From Parachlorella kessleri (Eukaryota > Chlorophyta > Trebouxiophyceae > Chlorellales > Chlorellaceae), in NCBI GenBank assembly GCA_001598975.1, contig BBXU01002858.1:1-14327 (forward strand): a stretch of DNA of 14,327 nt. The letters are read 5' to 3'. Made by a program: the position numbers and the translations under genes. Numbering within the stretch: position 1 is the first letter of the stretch; the number at the start of each line of letters is the position of its first letter. Under the pieces are notes generated by a model. It saw nothing but the letters and a program-made list of their open reading frames with translations. It searched no databases and was not told the origin of the DNA. Positions 1 to 7,100 of this stretch are shown in pieces.

Positions 1-36
1 GTGTGTGTGTGTGGTGGTGTGGGGTGGGGGGGGGGT
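1..36 (+). repeat. GT/G-rich simple repeat at left window edge
   Basis: (GT)6 runs into GGTGGTGTGG and a long G run. It lies in the lipoxygenase intron before exon 295-384. Confidence 0.9.
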
Positions 37-2757
37 TGACTGTTTCATTGGTTTCAGGTGATAATAGCCTAACACTGGCCTGTGGGCAGTCGTAGAGGAC
101 CCATTTACACACCAGGGTGTGCTGGGTTGTGTTCCGCTGCTGCGCACGCCCTGCATGTCGGCGTGTCCTGCCTGACGCCGCAGTACGACTTCTCTAGTCT
201 AGTCTAGTCTAGTCTAGTACGACTTCTCGGGACTGCTATGTGTTCCCTGCTGCGCATGCCGTGCAACTCACCTGTACTGCTGCTCCTGCCGCAGTACGAC
301 TTCTCGGGGCTGCTGATGAACGCCAGCCCCATGGTGCGCAAGCCCATTCCCGACCCCAGCAAGCCCAATGACCCAGAATACAAGGTCCGTTGCCAAGGCT
401 GCTGGCTGCTGGCTACTCCGACCGCGCGCTACTGCATGATGGAAGGCCCCCTGCTGCCAGTGTTGAGCCCTGGGGGTGCTGTGCTGGCAGAAGAGGGGGA
501 AGCCCTGCTAGCGCTGCTGGGCAGTCTGCGGTTCCACCTCAGATGGGGCAACCCTATTTGCTACAGGGTAGTTGTGGGGGTACTGAGTGGCAGAGGGCGG
601 GAACGTACATTCACTTCTTCCGTCAAGCCAGGGACCGCGCAACTTGACCTTCTTTTTCTTTGCTGCTGCCAACTTGTACTGCTGCCATCCTGGCGTCGTG
701 CAAGCTCGCGTGGTGTGTGTGTGGGCCTGCAGGCGCTGGTGGAGGGCTGCAACTTGTACTACAGCAGTACTCCTGCAATCCTGGCATAGTTCCAAGCTTG
801 GGTAGCGTGTGTGTCGTCCTGCAGGCGCTGGTGGAGGGAAAGGGAGTCGTGAATGCGGCCGCGGCTGTGGGCCAGGTGCTGTTTGATGCAGGGTGGTCCC
901 TGGCCTTCTCCCTGCTGCGGGGCAGGCTGCCGCCTTGGACCCCGGGCCAGGTGTGGGGCGAGCTGACGGCCGCCGCCACCAGCCAGAACGCCAGGGTAAG
1001 CCGTGGGGGCGGGTGTGATAGGCACTGCCTTCATGTGGGGGCTGAATGAGACAGACATGCGGCGAGCCGTGGGTGGCTGGGGGGTGGGAGGGAGGGGGGA
1101 CTCCACAAGTGGGATTTGAGGTACTTGCAGGGCCCCGCCCCGCACCGCGGGTCCAGCCCCACTGCCCTCAGTCACTGTTTGCACACTTGCATCAGGAGCG
1201 TGCCCCTGCGCTACAGACATGCAAGTTGCTGGCTTATGGGTCTAGCCCTACTCGTGCCCGCTGTAGAGCTGTCGCCGGTCTTTAGCCACCACATGGCTGT
1301 AGCCCAGGAGCCCGTGTGTTCTGCGCTCCCTGCAGGCGCTAGTCTTTATAGAACTTGTAGTGAAAGGTTGCAGCCCTGGCTTAACCAGGCTTGTAGCAAC
1401 ATCCCCTCCCAGTGGAGAGTTAGTTCCTGACCTACATTGCCAGCCCCTTCCAGCACCCGTGGTGTTGCAACTCCCCCATTACACACACGAGGTGGTGGCC
1501 ACCCACGGCCATCCGTTTTTGTGCGCTTCCTCTTTCCTGCAGGAGCGCCAGTTCCTGACCTACATTGCCAGCCCCTTCAGTACCTGCTGGAGTGCTGTGG
1601 CCATTCCTCCTTCACTTGATAGCTCACCCCAGGCATCCATTTCATGCATTCCGTGCAGGAGCGCCAGTTCCTGACCTGCATTACCAGCCCCTTCCAGTAT
1701 ACCCCTGGCTGCCCTAAACTGTCAGCACCATGCCCCCCTCCTCGCAGGAGCGCCAGTTCTTGACCTATATTGCCAGCCCCTTCCAGTACCTGCTGGAGCT
1801 GGTCACCCTCAAGCTGCTGTCCACACACGCCGACGACGAAGAGACAATCAACATGCCCAACGCGCTCCTCACGGTGCGTGGGCCGGTGTCAGGGTACGGC
1901 TGTGCTTGTGGGATGCTAAGGGTGACAGCGGCAAGGTTTTGGGTTGATCTGGATGCCGCATGCGCTGCAATGCGCACGACTGTTGTGAGGGGTAGTTACG
2001 CCCTGCTGCACTGGCCAGCCTCTTCTGCCACCTTCAATCCACCCGCTTACCGTCCAAGGTACGGTTGGGGAGGGTGATTCAAGGCACGCCCGCACGCAGT
2101 GCGGAAGGTGCATGTCGATGCTGTCAGTGACTGACCTGATGCGTAAGTGCATGGAGCCGGCACACATAGCCAGGCCCCACGCCTGCCTGAGGGGTGAAAT
2201 ATAGAAACATACCAGGTCTGTGCATGAGCAACCCCAAACCTGAAACTAGTGCTGCTGGGCTGCATGCAGGACCCCGCGGCAGTGGAAGAGAATGCCAAGT
2301 TTGTGAAGCGCGTTGAGGAGCTGGAGAAGCGCTTTGAGGCGCGCAACAAGGACCCCGCCAGGTGGGTGCGCTGTGCCTGCTGCCACCCCGCCCGGATTAA
2401 AGGTTACTACGCCCGCCTGTCGCGGGGTGCGCGTGGGATGGACAAGGATCAGGGGAGCCTGCTCAGCGTGCAGCACACTCTTCTCTGCTGCTGCTGAGTC
2501 GGCTGCCTGGGGGTCACTGAAACTGCCAACGGTGGGGACAGCGATGCAGGTGGACTTCTGTGGCTGGAAAACTGCTGCTGCTGCTGCTGCTGTGCTGAGT
2601 TGCCGGGGAGTTGAGTGTTGCTGATAACTAATTGTGACGACTGTGCAGGTGGACCCGCATGGCAGGGCGCAAGGAGAGCATGGAATACACGCTGCTGCTG
2701 CCCAGCTCCCCCCCGGGGCTCACCATGCGCGGCGTGCCCTACTCCGTCTCCATCTAG
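1..2757 (+). CDS. lipoxygenase, C-terminal part (5' end lies outside the window)
   Basis: Lipoxygenases are non-haem iron dioxygenases that add O2 to polyunsaturated fatty acids. Exons seen: 295-384, 825-995, 1748-1873, 2270-2361 and 2649-2757, all with GT/AG introns and matching phases (0, 0, 0, then a split AG+G arginine codon). Joined, they give about 195 residues. Family landmarks in order are YDFSGLLMN after the metal-site helix, a PEYK segment, LLSTHADDE, an EARNKDPAR helix, YTLLLPSSPPGL, and the end GVPYSVSI-stop. The last Ile is the carboxylate iron ligand of the family; the common Asn of the terminal motif is Tyr here. The PLAT domain, catalytic histidines and start codon are upstream of the window, so the start given is only the window edge. 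The 57-codon exon 825-995 has no clear counterpart in plant enzymes as I know them. Donor GTCCGT at 385 is weak. Family assignment is secure; substrate position (9 or 13) cannot be read. Confidence 0.92.
131..294 (+). repeat. decoy copies of the acceptor and start of lipoxygenase exon 295-384, with (CTAGT)5
   Basis: The stretch from about 131 (GTTCCGCTGCTGCGCA) to TACGACTTCTC at 184 is a degenerate copy of 242-305. A second TACGACTTCTCGGG lies at 218. A five-unit CTAGT microsatellite (194-218) interrupts the copied segment. The real exon starts at 295 after GCCGCAG. Confidence 0.75.
670..832 (+). repeat. tandem copy of the acceptor and start of lipoxygenase exon 825-995
   Basis: CCTGCAG followed by GCGCTGGTGGAGGG occurs at 726-746 and again at 818-838, the second being the real exon start. 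The preceding intron stretch AACTTGTACT...CCTGG is also present twice (from about 670 and about 750). The first copy, if spliced to exon 295-384, stays in frame for 18 codons and then meets TAG at 787-789. Confidence 0.8.
996..1420 (+). other. lipoxygenase intron sequence after exon 825-995
   Basis: This is the first part of a 752-base intron (donor GTAAGC at 996). It carries no coding signal I can support. A weak echo of the earlier exon start, CCTGCAGGCGCTAGT, lies at 1330-1344. Confidence 0.6.
1421..1747 (+). repeat. three decoy copies of the acceptor and start of lipoxygenase exon 1748-1873
   Basis: The first 40-50 bases of the exon at 1748, encoding ERQFLTYIASPFQ, recur at 1421-1453, 1543-1594 and 1659-1697. 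The second and third copies also keep an intact GCAG acceptor just before them (1539-1542, 1655-1658). Copy 2 differs from the real exon by two synonymous-position changes and a one-base deletion. Spacing between successive starts is about 125, 116 and 89 bases, so each copy carries some intron sequence. Confidence 0.88.
1874..2269 (+). other. lipoxygenase intron between exons 1748-1873 and 2270-2361
   Basis: Donor GTGCGT and acceptor CATGCAG bound 396 bases. I see no exon copies or RNA gene here, unlike the three introns upstream of it. Confidence 0.7.
2572..2592 (+). repeat. (CTG)7 microsatellite in the last lipoxygenase intron
   Basis: Seven uninterrupted CTG units lie in the 287-base intron 2362-2648. 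The same intron carries a short echo of the next exon start (TGCAGGTGGAC at 2545-2555, matching 2644-2654). Confidence 0.8.
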
Positions 2758-2852
2758 TCAGCCTTTAGTCACTGGCCCTACCCCGTCTCCATCTGGTCAT
2801 CCCTTAGTCGCCGGCCCGAGTCCGTCTCCATCTAGTTCGTCTCTTCGTCTGG
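2736..2852 (+). repeat. 39-bp tandem repeat spanning the lipoxygenase stop codon (3 copies)
   Basis: Copies are 2736-2774, 2775-2813 and 2814-2852. The first copy contains the coding end (TCCGTCTCCATC plus TAG). The second carries TGG in place of TAG, and the third carries TAG again. Because the period is a multiple of three, the frame is kept throughout. The repeat unit was therefore derived from the last exon and now fills the start of the 3' UTR. Confidence 0.85.
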
Positions 2853-3596
2853 CTGTCGCTGGCACTGCCCAGCTCCCCCCCGAGGCTCACTGCATACGTC
2901 AAGACTTACCGAGATGCATTTGTTTCATCCATACCTCCACTCTCTGGAGCCCAGAAGGGGCTCCAGCCACCATTGGTTGTACTCTCAGGTGGGCTGCTCT
3001 GCGGGGGCCAGATTATAGGTGGTTGAGACTTATCTTTTGAAGTGCTGTGCTCTGTCCGTTTGAATAATGCACCCCCAGGTGCCCCCATTTCTTGTGGCTG
3101 TCCAGGACCAAGGCCATATGGGACTCGGCATATACGTACTTGCTTTCGGTGTACCTGTTTCCTCTGAGACGACGTTTCGTCAGATCGATTTGGCCTCGCT
3201 ACTTTCGGATACCTATGAGAGTTTGTGTAGTTATCTCTTTGTGCTTCGAGAACGCATTTTCCTCTGCTATTCTGCTGAGCATTCCTGTATTTGTTGAGCG
3301 CACCAGCTCATCTGTTGGTGCTGATTTGCGGAGGTCGTATTCTAGTAGCCTGAGTGGGCTGGGAGTCAACTATATATTTTGAGGGTCAGGTGCAGTGTTG
3401 CTGAAGTAGAGAAGAATATTCCTCTGCCTTGGTGAGCTAGAATGATGCAACGGTATTTGCAAAGGAACCCTCATCCGTGCGTTGGCTTTCGCCTGGCATG
3501 AGAAGAATAAACATGCCTACTTTTTATGTGCTTCTAAGCTGGTAAACTCTAGAGAGCAAGGATGCTCAACCCCCTGTCTTGTGGTGTTGGGTGCTA
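2758..3596 (+). other. lipoxygenase 3' UTR
   Basis: After the stop and the exon-derived repeats, no further coding signal is recognisable. The sequence from about 3050 to 3600 is relatively T-rich. A 96-codon frame at 3092-3382 has hydrophobic runs but no family match that I can see and is best taken as untranslated sequence. An AATAAA at 3506-3511 is present, but that is not the usual algal signal. Confidence 0.55.
2865..2890 (+). repeat. copy of last lipoxygenase exon segment in the 3' UTR
   Basis: These 26 bases match 2698-2723, which encode LPSSPPGL of the lipoxygenase, with a single G-to-A difference. Together with the 39-bp repeat this shows that two separate parts of the final exon were copied downstream. 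Confidence 0.8.
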
Positions 3597-3601
3597 TGTA
3601 A
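3597..3601 (+). promoter_or_regulatory. TGTAA polyadenylation signal, probable end of lipoxygenase mRNA
   Basis: This is the first TGTAA I find after the lipoxygenase stop at 2755-2757. It would give a 3' UTR of roughly 850 bases, long but common in this algal group. The upstream 500 bases are less GC-rich than the coding exons, as expected for a 3' UTR. Confidence 0.5.
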
Positions 3602-4170
3602 CCTTGTGTGGTTTTGCAGAATGTGGTTGTTGGAGAGGATGTGTATCGCTAAAATGCCTTCCACAAAGACCATCTTGTATCTGATTTCCTGCATATCCTT
3701 TCATGCTTTGGACACACTGATGAGATCCTGAGATCCCTTTAATGTGCGCAGGTGCAACACCAGGGGGGCAGCCCCTCAAAACTTTTGTAGGCACGCTATC
3801 CACCACTCCTTCCGCACACGTTGCAAGTCATGTGTCCTACCCCGCAGTTATTGGCAACCAGACCTCCTCAGGCAAGACTCGCGCACTTTGCATCCAGTCC
3901 TGCGCGTACAGCTCCATTCACACTCCCTGTTCGCATTCACTGCCCCACCCATGCCAATGTCTTCCCCCGCGCCCTTGCGCCCTTTTGTCATCCTGACGGC
4001 ATGAACCGGCACTCATGGGCATCGCGGCCTGCATTCCAGACATATAGCAAAACGCATTTATGTAGTTTGTATGGCCGTGTCCTTATCGTTGTGGGTGCTG
4101 TGCCGAAAGATTGGCATTGCGTCTTGCACGCGACCTGCCCCAGACCGACTGCCAAACGCTGTTGACGCCC
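3602..4170 (+). promoter_or_regulatory. intergenic region and 5' leader/promoter of the transferase gene
   Basis: No convincing coding exon is seen. The stretch 3880-4010 is C-rich with many CCC and TCC runs. A weak TATA-like sequence (CATATAGC, 4041-4048) lies about 125 bases before the ATG at 4171. Overlapping open frames here are unlike any family I recognise. Promoter assignment rests on position only. Confidence 0.3.
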
Positions 4171-7100
4171 ATGTCCAGCCCCAGACAGCCTGCGGGGCCC
4201 AGTACAAGTTCCCTGCCCTCTGCGCGTCAGCTCCAGGAGCGGAACGTGATCGCCACCAAACTTTGCTTCCTCACACTGGTTACTACCGTGTTCATGGCCG
4301 TACTGTGCCTGCGCTTCCTTGCCCGAGGGGGTGGCGAGCCGCCTGAACTGGTGCGGGCGAGCCAGCTGGCGTGCCCAGCATGCAGCCCCTGCAACCACCC
4401 AGGCAATGCCAGCATACTGGCAGGTGATGAAAGCAACGCTCCCGACTATGCTGCTACAAGTACCCCTCGTGTAGCAGATTGCCACCCTCCGCACGACCCT
4501 ACAGGCGATGCACTGCATCTAGTCTGTTGGAGCAGCCACCTGGCCTTATGGCCGCATGGGTCAGGAGCGGAAATAGCTGACATTGCAGCTGCAACTGTGC
4601 AATACAAATTTATGTGAGCGTAGCTTGTGAGCACCCTTGCGTGAGGGCGGCTTTGCTGTGGGAGCGTGTGCAGGCGACACGAGCAAGCAGCCGCAGCAAC
4701 AACTCCTGGCAGCGGCGCAAGAAGTCGCAGAACGGCCGCATCACCGCCGGCGCAGGCGGCACGACCCCAACACGCTACCGCAGCAGCTGTACCAAGCGGT
4801 GCACCAGGATCCTAGCCTGGCTGGGGACCCAGCCGTGGCCGCGGCTTTCCTGCCCACCCCCTGGCTGCTTCCAGAGGCCGCGGCCACACAGGTGTGGCTG
4901 GGCACTTGCCATAAGGGATTGGGTATGTTGATTGTACAGGTTACATCATCTAGTACTACAGGGTAGGTGTGATGCTGGTGACCGCTTGGCAGAGGTCAGG
5001 CCCAAGCGCACCCTTGGCCGGCATGCCGAGAGATTCTTCCACAAGTGGCCCCCCCTGCGAAGGTGTTGCTTGGTACTGACGATTTGTCAGACTCCCCGGC
5101 TGGGAGAGGGCGAGGCCAGGAGTTGGGTACTTGCGGTAAGGTTTGGGCGTGTTGATGGTTTAGGGTACTTTGAGTGGGGCACATGCTGAAGGTTGGGGCG
5201 TGTTGATGGTTTGGATTGCAGTGGTTGTTAGTGTTGGAGAGGTTGCCAAACCCAGGGCTTTGAAATAACTTGACCTAGGCACCCACCCAGAGAGCGGGGG
5301 CAGCCCCTGGTGGGGGCCGCAGGATGCGCTGGCGGTATCTGTTGCGGTCGCTGTTGATGCCCACCCCGGTGAGGGGCAGGGGATGCGATGGCGGTATCTG
5401 CTGCTGTCGCCGCTGATGTCCACCCTGGCTGAGTCACAGTTGTGTCAATGTTGTTTGCAGGAGAACCTGCCCTACCTAGGGCTTCACAATGACTTGGAGG
5501 GCCTGCTGCGTGTGAGGGCGGGCCCTGTGGGCGGCAAAGATGCTGAAGCCCGGGGCGTGTCCGTAGTCTACTTCAGCGGCAGCCACGCGGTCATGATGCA
5601 GAACTTCGTGTACACGGCCGTTAAGTAAGTGGGCAGTGCCCTGGTGTGTTCCAGCTCTGAACACCATCCTGACAGGTGTGGGACTCGCTGTATGTATGTG
5701 TGACCCGGTGTGCGTGCTGCGCATGGCGTGCCCAGCGGGGCACTGTGCGAGCCTGCAGCAGCGGTGTGAGCTGCCAGGCGGTCGTGTGCGGGCAGGAGGA
5801 AGGGAGGGGGGGCAATCAGTGTCAGTCGGGGAGTGGCACGACGGCCATGCTTCTGTGAAGCAGGGCGTCACAGGGTGGGACATAACAATCACGGCACCGG
5901 GGATTCTGTATGGGGCCCCTGTGGCAGGCTGCCCTCATCGTCCCAGGTCTCCCTTTCCCGTCAATGGAGGGGGCTGAAGTCTTCCTAGTCAGCCACACCA
6001 TCTCTCCTGGGGGGCCCGGTACGGCCTCCCCAAGGGGCAGTTTGGGTTGAGGGCGGGCTGTCTGGCCGAGCATTGTCCTATCATTTGTGCTTTGCTTGTT
6101 CACATACCAAACACAGAACCTACTCGGCTTGGGGTTACCAGCTGTCATAACAGTCTGGGGAGGCGGGTGGCAGGGGTGGGGTGGGGTGGGGTGGGGTGGG
6201 GGAGGGGGTTGGCTATCCCAAGCCCACTATCTCCAATGCAAGCCCAATATCTGCCGTCTTAGTGTGATGGGCACAAGGTGCGTGCAGTATGTGATTGCAC
6301 CCTCACTGCAAACTGCCAGCCTGCAAGATTGCCTGTAGACAGGCACCCGTGATTGGTAGTGCCACACAAGACCCCATCTCAGCAAGCCAATGTATGGCAG
6401 CATCCCAATACACGGGGTATCAGATCCCATGGTGTGTCTGCAGGCGGGCGAACCTCACCATCAAAGAAGTGCTGGTAGACTTGTAGGGGCCGCAAAGCAT
6501 TTCTGAGGCCGGCAACATTGGGCGGCCTCTGCACAGCCCCATGCCTCACAAGTCACCACGCCAACTCACGATCCCTCGAACGGTCCCTTGCAGGCGTGCA
6601 GGCATGGCGGTAGTTACATGCTGGGTGGGGCAACCTGCATGGCCATGCACCCGTTCCTGCCTGACGCACTGCACCTTCCCAAGCATGCTGCAGGTGGGCC
6701 GGCATTACTAACTACATGGTGGCCACCTGGGGGGATGCCTCGCTGGCAGCCTGCATAGCCATGCACCTGCCGTGCTTCAACGCCACGGCCTTCTCCCCCC
6801 TGCCCGCCGAGGAGGGCGAGGCCACGTTCCAGGGCAAGGGGTTTGCGGCGGTGACGTGGATCAAGCCGCGCCTGGCGCAGTGAGTGGGTGGGGATGGATG
6901 GTGCAAAACCCTAGGCCAAGGGGTTTGGGCGCTCAGGTGGGGTCCCAGTGCTTTGGCTCCATGGGGGTTTTATGCTGTCCAGGGGAGGGACTGCTGGGTT
7001 GGGGTGAGGACATCCTTGTGAGGACAAGGGGTTTGTCCGCAGCGACTGTATCGTAACCACCCCCGGCTGAGTGAGTTGGGTGCTTGTGTGGTGGGTTGTT

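Larger units (their letters stand above)
5625..6693 (+). other. large intron of the transferase gene (1069 bases)
   Basis: Donor GTAAGT and acceptor CTGCAG bound the longest intron in the window. I find no additional exon that fits both phase and family. It holds a G-rich tract (6157-6208) and a degenerate copy of the next exon (6597-6651). Confidence 0.7.

Noticed and set aside
238..789. 183-codon + frame
   Set aside because: It contains exon 295-384 and the decoy at 733 with intron between them. Only the exon part matches lipoxygenase.
1330..1375. Third copy of the 825 exon start
   Set aside because: Only CCTGCAGGCGCTAGT matches; downstream similarity is too weak to call a duplication.
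3092..3382. 96-codon hydrophobic frame after the lipoxygenase
   Set aside because: It has no family motif and lies in the probable 3' UTR; hydrophobicity follows from T-rich sequence.
3506..3511. AATAAA as polyadenylation signal
   Set aside because: Algae of this type normally use TGTAA, and one lies at 3597. A single AATAAA in T/A-richer sequence is weak evidence.
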